Shown piece by piece: positions 1 to 8,623 of a DNA stretch of 57,684 bases. The notes beneath the pieces were generated by a model. It was given only the letters and a program-made list of their open reading frames with translations. It had not been told where the DNA came from and did no database searches. Both the position numbers and the translations under genes were made by a program. Positions within the stretch are counted from its first letter, which is position 1, and every line of letters begins with the position of its first letter. The stretch comes from Streptomyces aurantiacus JA 4570 (lineage in GTDB: Bacteria > Actinomycetota > Actinomycetes > Streptomycetales > Streptomycetaceae): positions 1-57,684 of the forward strand of contig NZ_AOPZ01000264.1 of assembly GCF_000414115.1 (NCBI RefSeq). Reading direction: 5' to 3'.

Positions 1-166
1 CGCGGGCCCCGTCCCGGGCGCCCGCCAGGCCGCGTTCGACGCGGGCCAGCATGCGTTCCCGGTCGGGCCGGTGCGCGTGCGCCGCGCTGCGCAGCCGCCT
101 GCGCAGGGCCGCGTCCCCCGCCTCGCGGTCCGCGCTCTCGTCGTCCGTCACGTCGTCGTCCGTCAT
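1..166 (-). CDS. Hypothetical protein, N-terminal fragment downstream of the sigma factor
   Basis: Only the first 55 residues are inside the window; the gene runs off the left edge. An ATG at 166-164 opens a frame beginning MTDDDVTDDESADREAGD. It continues into a basic, helical-looking stretch (AHAHRPDRERMLARVERGL). The start lies 45 bases after the sigma-factor stop on the same strand, with a G-rich tract just upstream, so the two genes are probably cotranscribed. Genes directly downstream of SigE-type sigma factors can encode membrane-anchored partners, but too little is visible to say so here. Family not identified. Confidence 0.5.
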   Translation of the reverse strand, partial: MTDDDVTDDESADREAGDAALRRRLRSAAHAHRPDRERMLARVERGLAGARDGAR

Positions 167-211
167 CCGGCCCCCACAGGCGTCAGCCGCTTCATCGAGT
201 CCCCGTCTCCG

Positions 212-769
212 TCACGCGGTCCCCCCAGGGGCCTGAACGGCGGCATGCATCCGTGCCGGGGTGGCGTGCGGGCCGAGGCGGCGCTGCAGCTCGGCCATGC
301 CCTTCGAGGTCTGGCTCTTCACCGTACCCACGGATATCCCGAGGGCGTTCGCCGTGTCCTTCTCGGACAGGTCGAAGGCGTGCCGGAGCACCACACAGGC
401 GCGCTTGCGGAACGGCAGCCCGCGCAGCGCCTCCTGGACGTCGATGACGGCGGGTACGTCCGGGTCCAGTGTCTCGTCGCCGCGATTGGACCAGAACAGC
501 GTGATGCGGCGGCGTTCGCGCACCGTGCTGCGGATGTGGCTGCGCGCCATGTTGGCGACGACTCCGCGCGCGTACGCGGCGGGGTGTTCGGCGGCGCGCA
601 CCCGGTCCCAGCGGTGCCAGAGCGCGAGCAGCGCGTCGGCCGCCAGGTCGTCGGCGCCGTCGTACTCACCGGTCAGCAGGTGGGCGAGGCGGGACAGCTC
701 GGCGTAGTGCCGTTCGAAGAAGGCGTGGAACTCGGTGGCCGCGTCACCGGCGGCCGTCTGCGGGGGCAC
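212..769 (-). CDS. SigE-family ECF RNA polymerase sigma factor
   Basis: This is a small two-domain sigma-70 factor of about 185 residues. Region 2 is seen in FHAFFERHYAELSRLAHLL followed by DDLAADALLALWHRW. Region 4 is seen in LRGLPFRKRACVVLRHAFDLS with the helix-turn-helix ALGISVGTVKSQTSKGMAEL. The length and absence of extra domains fit the actinobacterial SigE subfamily. Two GTG starts are possible. GTG at 775 is only 3 bases from the AAGGAGG ribosome site (785-779), while GTG at 769 sits 9 bases from it, so 769 is preferred. The 5' end overlaps the end of the GH31 gene on the same strand, suggesting readthrough expression. Target promoters are unknown. Confidence 0.85.
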   Translation of the reverse strand: MPPQTAAGDAATEFHAFFERHYAELSRLAHLLTGEYDGADDLAADALLALWHRWDRVRAAEHPAAYARGVVANMARSHIRSTVRERRRITLFWSNRGDETLDPDVPAVIDVQEALRGLPFRKRACVVLRHAFDLSEKDTANALGISVGTVKSQTSKGMAELQRRLGPHATPARMHAAVQAPGGTA

Positions 770-3065
770 CGCCACCCACCTCCTTCACTGTCCTGTGCCG
801 GACCACCCCCGGCAGCAGCACCTCACCTGGCCCGTCCGCCCGCGCGCCGCCGTCGACCGTCGTCACGTGGAAGGGCCGTTCGCTGCCGTCGACCACCACC
901 CGCACCCCGTCGCCCTCGCGGGCCGCGCGGAAGGCGGCCGCGGCCCGCCCGTCGGGCCCGGGCACCGTGGTCTCGGCGCCGTCCGTGTCCGCGGTGACCA
1001 GGAGCGTCAGGCCGTCGAGCCAGTCGCCGTCGGGCCGCTGCTCGTCGGCGCCCAGGGGCAGCAGCGCGCCGGGGCGTACGTACAGCGGCAGGCTGTCGAA
1101 GCCGTGCCGTTCCCGCCGCCAGCCGGGCCCGGTGACCCGCTCGCCGGTCAGCAGGTGCGTCCAGGTGCCTTCGGGGAGATAGAACTCGACGTCCCCGTCC
1201 TCGGTGAACACGGGCGCGACGAGCAGGTCGGGGCCGAGCAGGTACTGACGGTCGAGCGTCCGGCAGGCCGGGTCGTCCGGGAACTCCAGGAGCATCGGGC
1301 GCATCACGGGCACGCCCGTGCGGTGGGCCTCGACGGCCGCGCCGTACAGATACGGCATCAGGCGGTGCTTGAGCCGGGTGAACTTGGCGGCCACGGCGAC
1401 CGCTTCGGCGCCGAACGCCCACGGCACGCGGTACGACGCGTTGCCGTGCAGCCGGCTGTGCGAGGACAGCAGGCCGAAGGCGAGCCAGCGTTTGAAGACC
1501 GCCGGGTCGGGGGTGCCCTCGAAGCCGCCGATGTCGTGGCTCCAGAACCCGAAGCCGCTCAGCGACAACGACAGGCCGCCGCGCAGCGACTCGGCCATGG
1601 CCTCCAGGGACGCGAAGCAGTCGCCGCCCCAGTGCACCGGGAAGCGCTGCCCGCCCGCGGTGGCGGACCGGGCGAAGACCGCGGCTTGGCCGCTGCCGCG
1701 CTCCTGCTCCAGGACGTCGAAGACGGTCTGGTTGTACAGCTGTGTGTAGTAGTTGTGCATGCGCTCCGGGTCCGAGCCGTCGTGCCAGACCACGTCGGTG
1801 GGCACGCGCTCGCCGAAGTCGGTCTTGAAGCAGTCGACGCCCTGGTCGAGCAGTGCGCGCAGCTTGTCGGCGTACCAGGCGCGGGCATCGGGGTGGGTGA
1901 AGTCCACCAGGGCCATGCCGGGCTGCCACAGGTCCCACTGCCAGATGTCGCCGTTCGGGCGCGTGACGAGGTGGCCCTTGGCCGCGGCCTCGGCGAACGC
2001 CGGGGACTGCTGCGCGATGTACGGGTTGATCCAGACGCTGACCTTGAGGCCGCGCCCGGCGAGCCTGCGCAGCATGCCCTCCGGGTCGGGGAAGACGTCC
2101 GGGTCCCAGAGGAAGTCCGTCCACTGGTACTCGCGCATCCAGAAGCAGTCGAAGTGGAAGATGCTGAGCGGGATGTCGTGCTCGGCCATGCCGTCCACGA
2201 AGGCGGTGACGGACTGCTCGTCGTAGCGGGTGCAGAACGACGTGGTCAGCCACAGGCCGAACGACCAGGCAGGCGGCAGGGCGGGTCTGCCGGTCAGCGC
2301 GGTGTAGCGGCGCAGCACGTCCTTCGGCGTCGGCCCGGCGATGACGTAGTACTCCAGGGACTGGTCCTCGACGCTGAACTGGACCTGTCCGACGGACTCC
2401 GAGCCGATCTCGTAACTGACCTTCCCGGGGTGGTTGACGAAGACGCCGTAGCCGCGCGAGGAGAGGTGGAAGGGGATGTTCTTGTACGCCTGCTCGCTGC
2501 TGGTGCCGCCGTCGGCCTGCCAGATGTCGACGCTCTGCCCGTTCCGCACGTACGGGGTGAAGCGCTCGCCGAGGCCGTAGACGTACTCTCCTACGCCGAG
2601 GGCGAGTTGGCCGATCATGTGGTGGGTGCCGTCGGGCAGGGCGGCGAATCCGGTGCCGCGGCGGCCGGCGGAGGTCAGCTCCCGCCCGTCGCCGTCGAGG
2701 AACTCCAGGCACCACGGCTCGGCGGCGTCCAGGCGCAGGGTGAGCGGCCCGCTGCTCAGCTCGGTGACGGTGCCCTCCTGGCGGACCTTCGCCGCGACGG
2801 ACTCGGTGCCGAGCAGTTCGAAGGCGGGGCCGCGCTCGCGGCGGCCCGCGTGGTGGGTGGCGCGCACCCCGATGACGCCCTCGGCCGGGGAGAAGCAGTC
2901 GACGGTGACGAGCGGGGTGTTGAGGGTGTCGCCCCGGTCGCGCACGCGCTGGACGGCCGCGTGCGCCGTGAAGTGGTCGTCGCCCGCGCGCAGGTCGCGC
3001 ACCTCGGTCGCGTAGGCGGCGCGCACGCCGTCGCGCATGAGCCAGAAGCCGTCCGTGAACTTCAT
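744..3065 (-). CDS. yicI: GH31 alpha-xylosidase, YicI-like
   Basis: A cytoplasmic alpha-xylosidase of 773 residues, essentially the length of E. coli YicI, with no signal peptide. It would remove alpha-xylosyl units from isoprimeverose or xyloglucan oligosaccharides. The catalytic motifs fall where YicI has them. The nucleophile is Asp416 in KTDFGERVP. The acid/base is Asp482 in HWGGDCFAS. An N-terminal beta-sandwich precedes the barrel (WSFGLWLTTSFCTRYDE) and C-terminal beta domains follow. The start ATG overlaps the stop of the upstream GH3 gene as ATGA (3062-3065), so the two are translationally coupled. Control is inferred from the GAAGCGCTTC operator in front of the GH3 gene. The alpha-xylosidase call is firm; alpha-glucosidase is less likely. 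Confidence 0.9.
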   Translation of the reverse strand: MKFTDGFWLMRDGVRAAYATEVRDLRAGDDHFTAHAAVQRVRDRGDTLNTPLVTVDCFSPAEGVIGVRATHHAGRRERGPAFELLGTESVAAKVRQEGTVTELSSGPLTLRLDAAEPWCLEFLDGDGRELTSAGRRGTGFAALPDGTHHMIGQLALGVGEYVYGLGERFTPYVRNGQSVDIWQADGGTSSEQAYKNIPFHLSSRGYGVFVNHPGKVSYEIGSESVGQVQFSVEDQSLEYYVIAGPTPKDVLRRYTALTGRPALPPAWSFGLWLTTSFCTRYDEQSVTAFVDGMAEHDIPLSIFHFDCFWMREYQWTDFLWDPDVFPDPEGMLRRLAGRGLKVSVWINPYIAQQSPAFAEAAAKGHLVTRPNGDIWQWDLWQPGMALVDFTHPDARAWYADKLRALLDQGVDCFKTDFGERVPTDVVWHDGSDPERMHNYYTQLYNQTVFDVLEQERGSGQAAVFARSATAGGQRFPVHWGGDCFASLEAMAESLRGGLSLSLSGFGFWSHDIGGFEGTPDPAVFKRWLAFGLLSSHSRLHGNASYRVPWAFGAEAVAVAAKFTRLKHRLMPYLYGAAVEAHRTGVPVMRPMLLEFPDDPACRTLDRQYLLGPDLLVAPVFTEDGDVEFYLPEGTWTHLLTGERVTGPGWRRERHGFDSLPLYVRPGALLPLGADEQRPDGDWLDGLTLLVTADTDGAETTVPGPDGRAAAAFRAAREGDGVRVVVDGSERPFHVTTVDGGARADGPGEVLLPGVVRHRTVKEVGGGAPADGRR

Positions 3066-5968
3066 CGCGTGGGGGTCCTCTGGGTCGGGATGGCCGGGGA
3101 GCCGGCGCCGTGGAAGGTGAGCCGGGCGAGGCGGACGGGCCCCCGCAGCCGCACGCTCAGGTCGCGCACGCCGCTGACGGGGAACGCGGTGCTGCGCGTG
3201 GTGTACGCGTACGCGCCGCCGCCGGGCGCGAAGGTGAGGGTCGCGGTGGCGTGGCCCGCGCTGAGGTGGACGCTGCCGCCGAGGGCGGCCTCGACGGTCA
3301 CCCCCGCGGTCGCGGCCTCCGCCCCGGCGCCGGCCACGTCGACGCCGGGGCCGAAGTCGCAGTCGCGGAAGAGCAGTTCGCCCTCGGTGCCGCGGGCGGC
3401 CGCGACCGCTTCCCCACGCGTCTTCGTCCGGTCGACGATCTCGGTGCCGCGCTGCTCGTCGTACGCGTGCGCCGCGAGGCCCGTGCCCTGAACGGGCCTC
3501 GCGGCGGCCGGCGCGCCGTCGATCCCGACGGCGTAGGTGAGGCGGATGTCCTCGCTGGAGGCACCCGCCTGGAGCTGGTACGTGCCCCGCGGCACGGTCC
3601 AGCGCTCGCGGGCCACGTCCCACATGCCCAACTCGGCCACCGGAACGCCGATTTCGACCCGCTGGGAGTCCCCGGCGGCCAGGTGCAGGCGCCGGTGGCC
3701 CACGAGCTGTCGGCGCGGCCGGGCCACCGGTGAGACGTCGACGGCGCGCACGTACAGCTGCGCCACCTCGTCGGCGGCGACGGAACCGGTGTTGGTGACG
3801 GTGAACGCCACCCTCAGCAGTTCCCCGTCGCGCACGGCGGTCAGCTCGTCGTAGCCGAACGTGGTGTAGCCCAGGCCGTGCCCGAACGGGTAGAGCGGGC
3901 TGCCGTCGAAGTACAGGTAGGTCTGCCGGGAGCCGATGACGTCGTAGTCGAGCAGGTCCGGCAGGTCCTCGTCATCGGCGTACCAGGTCTGCGGAAGGCG
4001 CCCGGCCGGGGAGACGTCGCCGGCCAGGACGCGGGCGAGCGCGGTGCCCGCCGCCTGGCCGCCGTGCGCGCTCCACAGCAGGGCGGGCAGGTCGGCGTCC
4101 GCGTCGCCGACGGCGTACGGATACGACGACACCAGGGCGAGGGCGGTGCGCGGGTTTGCGGCGCGGGCGGCGCGCCACAGCCGTCGCTGGTGCTCGGGCA
4201 GGGCGAGCGTGGTGCGGTCCTCGGTCTCGCGGCCGTTGATGTGCGGGTCGTTCCCGGCGACGACGAGCACCGCCTCGGCGGCGGCCGCCACGCGCGCCAC
4301 GGCCTCCTCGCCGCGCTCGACGTACTCGATCTCGAAGAGTTCGCCCTTGTCGGCAACCTTCACGCCGTCGGCGGCGACAGAGACGTACCCACCCGTCGCC
4401 CTGTGCTGAAGGAGGCACCCGTCCTCGTGTCCGACCGGCGTGAAGGTCTCCTGGACCACCCAGCCGCCCGGCTCCCTCGCCGACGCGCGCACGAACCGGT
4501 CGTCGGCGACCGAGAGATGGCGGCCATCGGGCGCCCGCAGCGTGCACACCCCCTGGCCCCAGTCGGCCAGGGCGAACTCGGTGGCGTCCGCGGCGTCGGC
4601 GGCGACGGTCAGCGGCGGCAGGTCGGTGCGGCCCGTGAGCAGCGCCGGGTCGAGGGCTCCCGCGGCGGCGCCCGGCGCGTCGTCGGCGGCGCACTCGGGC
4701 ACCCGGAGCCAGCCGGCCGCGCACTTCAGGCGGACGCGGTCGGTGCCTTCGGCGAAGGTGATGTGCTCGGCGCCGAAGCGGGCGCGCAGGCCGTCGAGGG
4801 GGGTGTCGCGACGCAGCAGCGCCCCGCTGTACCAGTCGGTCTTGCAGGCGTCGGCGAGCAGTCCGACCACGGCGATCCGGGTGCCGTCGGCGAGCGGCAG
4901 CAGGTCGTCGTTCTTGAGCAGCACGACGGCCTGCTCGGCGGCTTCCTGGGCGAGCGCCCGGTGCGCGGGCGTGTCGAAGCCGCGCGCGGAGGCGTCGTCG
5001 TACGGGCCGGGCCCGGGGTCGAACTCGCCGAGCCGGAAGCGGACGGACAGGTGGCGGCGCGCCGCGCGGTCGATGTCGGCCTCGCTCACCAGGTCCTGGA
5101 CCAGGGCGCGGCGCAGGAAGCCGATGGTGGGGGCGGCGTCCGTGCCGTGGTCGGTGAAGCTGTCCACGCCCGCGACGAGCGCGGCGGCGACGGCCTCTTC
5201 GTGCGTGTCGAAGTACCCCTGGGAGGCGACGAGGTTGCTGGGCGCGCCCGCGTCGGAGCAGACGAGGAGGTCGTCGTCGGTCCAGGTGCGCAGGTGCTCG
5301 GCCAGGTGGGGCGACACGTGGTTCGGGCGGCCGTTGACCAGGTTGTAGGCGGGCATCACGCCGGCGACGGCGCCCGCCTCGACGGCGGCACGGAAGGCGC
5401 GCAGGTCGTACTCGTGCAGGACGCGGGGGCGGATCGACGCGGACGAGGTGTCCCTGGCGGTCTCGTTGTTGTGGGCGAGCCAGTGCTTGAGGACGGGGGC
5501 GGTGCGCCAGTGCGCCGGGTGGTCACCGCGCAGGCCGCGGGTGTAGGCGGCGGCGAGCGCGGCGGTGAGCCGCGGGTCCTCCGCGTAGCCCTCTTCGTTG
5601 CGGCCCCACAGCGGGTGGCGCAGCGGATTCACCGTCGGCGCCCAGACGTTGAGGCCGACGCGGTCGTCGCGGGAGCGCATGGCGCGCGCCTCGGTGCCGA
5701 CCGCCTCGCCGACCCGCCGGACCAGGTTGTCGTTCCAGGTGGCACCGAGACCGACCGCCTGCGGGAAGACGGTGGCGGGGCCCATCCAGGCGACGCCGTG
5801 CAGGGCTTCCTGTCCGGTGCGGAAGGGGGCGATGCCGAGCCGGGGGATGCCGGGCGCGTACTGGTGCAGCAGGGAGATCCGCTCGGTGAGCGTCAGCCGG
5901 GACAGCAGGTCGTCCACCCGCTTGCCCAGGGGCAGTTCGGGGTCACGGAACGGCTGACACTCGGTCAC
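3062..5968 (-). CDS. GH3 beta-glycosidase (beta-glucosidase/beta-xylosidase) with fascin-like insert
   Basis: A 968-residue GH3 enzyme without a signal peptide, so probably intracellular, acting on imported beta-linked oligosaccharides. The N-terminal barrel holds VLKHWLAHNNET and the nucleophile region LLVCSDAGAPSNL (Asp239). The alpha/beta sandwich follows (AVVLLKNDDLLPL). An inserted segment at about 470-560 (TLRAPDGRHLSVADDRFVRA and a second similar unit) looks like a fascin/RICIN-type beta-trefoil. After it come AEAVLVVAGNDPHINGRETE, a fibronectin III-like domain (VTNTGSVAADEVAQLYVRA) and a beta-rich tail of about 120 residues that may be a CBM6-like module. The GTG at 5968 follows a GGAAGG site. 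An operator palindrome lies 21 bases upstream. With the coupled alpha-xylosidase, xyloglucan oligosaccharides are a likely substrate. Confidence 0.87.
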   Translation of the reverse strand: MTECQPFRDPELPLGKRVDDLLSRLTLTERISLLHQYAPGIPRLGIAPFRTGQEALHGVAWMGPATVFPQAVGLGATWNDNLVRRVGEAVGTEARAMRSRDDRVGLNVWAPTVNPLRHPLWGRNEEGYAEDPRLTAALAAAYTRGLRGDHPAHWRTAPVLKHWLAHNNETARDTSSASIRPRVLHEYDLRAFRAAVEAGAVAGVMPAYNLVNGRPNHVSPHLAEHLRTWTDDDLLVCSDAGAPSNLVASQGYFDTHEEAVAAALVAGVDSFTDHGTDAAPTIGFLRRALVQDLVSEADIDRAARRHLSVRFRLGEFDPGPGPYDDASARGFDTPAHRALAQEAAEQAVVLLKNDDLLPLADGTRIAVVGLLADACKTDWYSGALLRRDTPLDGLRARFGAEHITFAEGTDRVRLKCAAGWLRVPECAADDAPGAAAGALDPALLTGRTDLPPLTVAADAADATEFALADWGQGVCTLRAPDGRHLSVADDRFVRASAREPGGWVVQETFTPVGHEDGCLLQHRATGGYVSVAADGVKVADKGELFEIEYVERGEEAVARVAAAAEAVLVVAGNDPHINGRETEDRTTLALPEHQRRLWRAARAANPRTALALVSSYPYAVGDADADLPALLWSAHGGQAAGTALARVLAGDVSPAGRLPQTWYADDEDLPDLLDYDVIGSRQTYLYFDGSPLYPFGHGLGYTTFGYDELTAVRDGELLRVAFTVTNTGSVAADEVAQLYVRAVDVSPVARPRRQLVGHRRLHLAAGDSQRVEIGVPVAELGMWDVARERWTVPRGTYQLQAGASSEDIRLTYAVGIDGAPAAARPVQGTGLAAHAYDEQRGTEIVDRTKTRGEAVAAARGTEGELLFRDCDFGPGVDVAGAGAEAATAGVTVEAALGGSVHLSAGHATATLTFAPGGGAYAYTTRSTAFPVSGVRDLSVRLRGPVRLARLTFHGAGSPAIPTQRTPTR

Positions 5969-5988
5969 GTGGGTTTCCCTTCCCGTAT

Positions 5989-6002
5989 TCGAAGCGCTTC
6001 GA
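5989..6002. promoter_or_regulatory. LacI-type operator site 1 (GAAGCGCTTC core)
   Basis: Perfect 14-base palindrome TCGAAGCGCTTCGA located 20 bases in front of the GH3 start codon, where a bound repressor would block transcription or initiation. The same sequence recurs at 6160 and 8502, and its 10-base core recurs at 17215. It is the expected type of site for the LacI protein encoded at 7418-8425. Confidence 0.8.
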
Positions 6003-6159
6003 TGCTCACCGCACGACGGTCCCCCTGTCAAGCGGCAGAAGCGCGATCGCTCCTACACCCAAAGACTCTCGGCCAGTCACCGAACTCACCCCGCACCCAG
6101 AGGATTTCGGGCCCGAGCCTTGTTGTGCCCGGCCCCTTCGCCCTAATCTCGCACCGGCA

Positions 6160-6173
6160 TCGAAGCGCTTCGA
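6160..6173. promoter_or_regulatory. LacI-type operator site 2
   Basis: Perfect palindrome TCGAAGCGCTTCGA followed by AAG, 55 bases upstream of the start of the eroded transporter gene at 6229. The 17 bases from 6160 are identical to those at 8502. It lies in the divergent region between the GH3 operon and the pseudogene, so it was probably the operator of the lost transporter. Confidence 0.75.
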
Positions 6174-6228
6174 AAGCTGATCCGCGGTGTCCGCCGTGTG
6201 TCCGGGCGCCCCACGAAGGGTTGACGCA

Positions 6229-7384
6229 ATGACACCGAACTCCCCCTCCTCCCCCGGGTCGCTGAGCCGGAGAAGCCTGCTGTCGTCCACCGCCGCGGCC
6301 GCGCTCGCGGTCGCCGGCGGGGCGCCGCTGCTCGCGGCCTGCGGCGGTGGCGGAGCGAGGAACGAGGGGACCACCACGGGCAAGAAGCTCAAGGACCTGC
6401 TGCCCGCGTACGTGGCGTCGGACCTCGCCGACCCGGACATCCCGTCCAGGAACGGTTCGGCGGCGGGCTTCACGAAGGCGGTTCCCGCCGCCGAGCTGAA
6501 GGTGGCCGTGCCTACTTGAGCGGCGACAAGGTCAAGAAGTACCCGAACCTCGCCGCGATCCCCACCGGCGCCTGGCAGCGCTCGGTCTTCGGCGGCAGAC
6601 TGCGCGGCCTGCCGATGCCCGCGCCCACCACACCGAACATCGCGATGCTCCACCGCGCCGACCTCTTCGCCGAGCAGAACGTCGAACCGCCGGGTACCGC
6701 GCGGGAGTTCTTCGACCTGTGCAAGGAACTCAACGCCCCAAGAGCGGGGGGTGGGCCTGCGGCGACATGTCGTGGGCGGCGTTCCGCGTCTTCGGGGTGC
6801 TGCCCGAGGACAGGCCGACCTACTGGAAGCTCGTCGACGGCAAGCTCGTCAACCGCTGCGAGACCGACGAGTACCTGGAAGCCCTGAGACCGGCAACCTC
6901 GGCGACCTCTGCGCCTCCGGCAAGATCCTCATCTACAACGGCGACCTGTCCGACTGGTACGGCAAGAGCGTCGTCAGCGAGAAGGCCGACGAGAGGACCG
7001 TGCGCGACATCCTCGCGCTGGCCGACTTCTGCGCGGCGCCGTACGGCACGAAGGAGCAGCGGCTCCGCCAGTACGGGGTCGAGGGCGTCCACCACACATA
7101 CAAGGACGGCGTCCTCGCCAAGAACGGCAAGGGCAACAACGAGGTCTTCTCCACGTACGAGTACATCGCCTCGGCGGCCCCCTCCATCGCCCAGCCCGAC
7201 CACCCGGACGTCGTCAAGGGCATAGCCGACGGGCCTGTCCCAGGCCATCAACACCGGTCAACTGTCGCCGCTCGCCATCCAGATGGCCGTGATGGTCCTC
7301 GCGCTGCTCCCGGTCGCCGTCCTCGCCCCCTTCGTGCAGCGGCACTTCAGACAGGGCATGCTCACCGGAGCCGTCAAGGGGTGA
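6229..7384 (+). pseudogene. Eroded sugar ABC transporter: LplA-type binding lipoprotein fused to the tail of an LplC-type permease
   Basis: The 5' part begins MTPNSPSSPGSLSRRSLLSS and has a lipobox-like LLAACGG, as in extracellular solute-binding lipoproteins. The frame stops at 6517, but homologous-looking text continues in other frames. These are YLSGDKVKKYPNLAAIPTGA from 6513, PKSGGWACGDMSWAAF from about 6735, and GNLGDLCASGKILIYNGD from about 6893. From about 7231 another frame reads GLSQAINTGQLSPLAIQ and ends FVQRHFRQGMLTGAVKG at the stop 7382-7384. That ending is typical of a carbohydrate permease, not a binding protein. Four frame changes plus a gene-to-gene junction mean deletions and frameshifts, not a single sequencing error. 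The second permease and the middle of both genes are gone. Confidence 0.85.
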
Positions 7385-7417
7385 GCCCGTCCCGGCTGCG
7401 GGAGTTTTCGGCATCCG

Positions 7418-8425
7418 TCAGTCCGGGGCGGGCCCCGAGCTGGCCCGCACGGTCAGCTTCGGGGTGAGCAGCTCGACCTCGTCCGCGCCGCGCCCCTCCA
7501 GTTTGGCGACGATCCGCGACACGGCCCTGCGGCCCATCTCATCGGCGGGCAGGGACACGGAGGTGAGCCGCACGGACGCCTGGAGCGCCACCTGGTCCGA
7601 GCAGACGGCGACCACCGACACGTCCTCGGGCACCGCCCGTCCCCGCAGCCGGAGCAGGCCGAGCAGCGGCTCCACGGCGGACTCGTTCTGCACGACGAAC
7701 CCCGTGGTCCCGGGCCGCTCGTCGAAGATCCGCGCGAGCGTGGTCGCCGTCGGACCGTAGCCCACCTCGCACGGGCGGTGCAGCAGTCGCACGTCCAGTT
7801 CCCGGGCCTTGGCGCGCAGCCCCTCCAGGGTGCGCTCGGCGAAGCCGGTGTGCCGTTCGTAGACGGCGGGCGCCTCGCCTATGACGGCGATGTCGCGGTG
7901 GCCGAGGCCGGCCAGGTGCTCGACGCACAGCGCGCCGGTCGCCACGAAGTCGAGGTCCACGCAGGTGAGTCCGGCCGTGTCGGCGGGGAGGCCGATGAGC
8001 ACGGCGGGCTGGGGGGCCTCGCGCAGCAGCGGGAGGCGGTCGTCGTCCAGCTCGACGTCCATCAGGATCATGGCGTCGGCGAGCCCGCTGCCGGTGACGC
8101 GGCGCACGGCCGCCGGGCCCTCCTCGCGGGTCAGGAGCAGGACGTCGTATCCGTGGCCGCGGGCCGTGGTGGCGACCGCGACGGCTATCTCCATCATCAC
8201 GGGGACGTACATGTCGGTGCGCAGCGGCATCATCAGGGCGATGACGTTGGACTTGCTGCTGGCCAGGGCGCGGGCGCCCGCGTTCGGGTGGTAGCCGAGC
8301 TCCTGGATGCTGCGTTCGACGCGCTCGCGGGTGCCGGCGGATATGGAGCGCTTGCCGCTGAGGACGTAGCTCACCGTGCTGGCCGAGACTCCGGCGTGCC
8401 TGGCGACCTCGGCGAGGGTGACCAT
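7418..8425 (-). CDS. LacI-family transcriptional repressor
   Basis: 335 residues. The N-terminal helix-turn-helix TLAEVARHAGVSASTVSYVL and hinge helix NAGARALASSKSN are typical of LacI/GalR proteins. The rest is a periplasmic-binding-protein-like sugar sensor ending KLTVRASSGPAPD. The ATG at 8425 follows GGGAGAAC at good spacing. The operator palindrome at 8502 lies in its own promoter region, so autorepression is likely. Matching palindromes lie in front of the GH3-GH31 operon, the transporter pseudogene and the intact sugar transporter operon at 17 kb. The effector is not visible; an oligosaccharide released from xyloglucan or xylan is an inference from the neighbours. Confidence 0.88.
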   Translation of the reverse strand: MVTLAEVARHAGVSASTVSYVLSGKRSISAGTRERVERSIQELGYHPNAGARALASSKSNVIALMMPLRTDMYVPVMMEIAVAVATTARGHGYDVLLLTREEGPAAVRRVTGSGLADAMILMDVELDDDRLPLLREAPQPAVLIGLPADTAGLTCVDLDFVATGALCVEHLAGLGHRDIAVIGEAPAVYERHTGFAERTLEGLRAKARELDVRLLHRPCEVGYGPTATTLARIFDERPGTTGFVVQNESAVEPLLGLLRLRGRAVPEDVSVVAVCSDQVALQASVRLTSVSLPADEMGRRAVSRIVAKLEGRGADEVELLTPKLTVRASSGPAPD

Positions 8426-8501
8426 TCAGTTCTCCCGGACTCGGCGCTGCATCCTGCACAGGACCTTATGGGGGGTGTCTCGGGCCTGTCCAGGGAGGGC
8501 G

Positions 8502-8515
8502 TCGAAGCGCTTCGA
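8502..8515. promoter_or_regulatory. LacI-type operator site 3 (autoregulation)
   Basis: Perfect palindrome TCGAAGCGCTTCGA, 76 bases upstream of the LacI start codon. The only other gene nearby is the GH6 gene ending at 8624, so this site most likely serves the regulator's own promoter. Confidence 0.75.
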
Positions 8516-8554
8516 AAGAGCCTTCGGGGGCACGCTCGGCCGCTACGGCCATGC

Positions 8555-8599
8555 GCCCCGCGGTCCGGGAAGGGCCCAGCTCCTTCCGGACCGCGGGGC
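8555..8599 (-). terminator. Strong stem-loop downstream of the GH6 gene
   Basis: Arms GCCCCGCGGTCCGG (8555-8568) and CCGGACCGCGGGGC (8586-8599) pair perfectly over 14 bases, with further pairing inward. The hairpin begins 24 bases after the GH6 stop. There is no T-tract, as is usual for Streptomyces terminators. Confidence 0.75.
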
Positions 8600-8623
8600 G
8601 AGCGGTGAGGGTGGCGCCCAGCG

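Noticed and set aside
735..3491. Long plus-strand open frame of over 900 codons opposite the GH31 gene
   Set aside because: It is a high-GC shadow: no ribosome site, Val/Gly/Arg-rich composition, and the minus strand encodes an enzyme with intact catalytic motifs.
3878..6232. Long plus-strand open frame opposite the GH3 gene
   Set aside because: Same shadow effect; no recognisable domain and it runs through the promoter region of both neighbours.
6229..7384. Treating the broken transporter as a sequencing error
   Set aside because: At least four frame changes and a binding-protein-to-permease junction are needed, which a single read error cannot explain.
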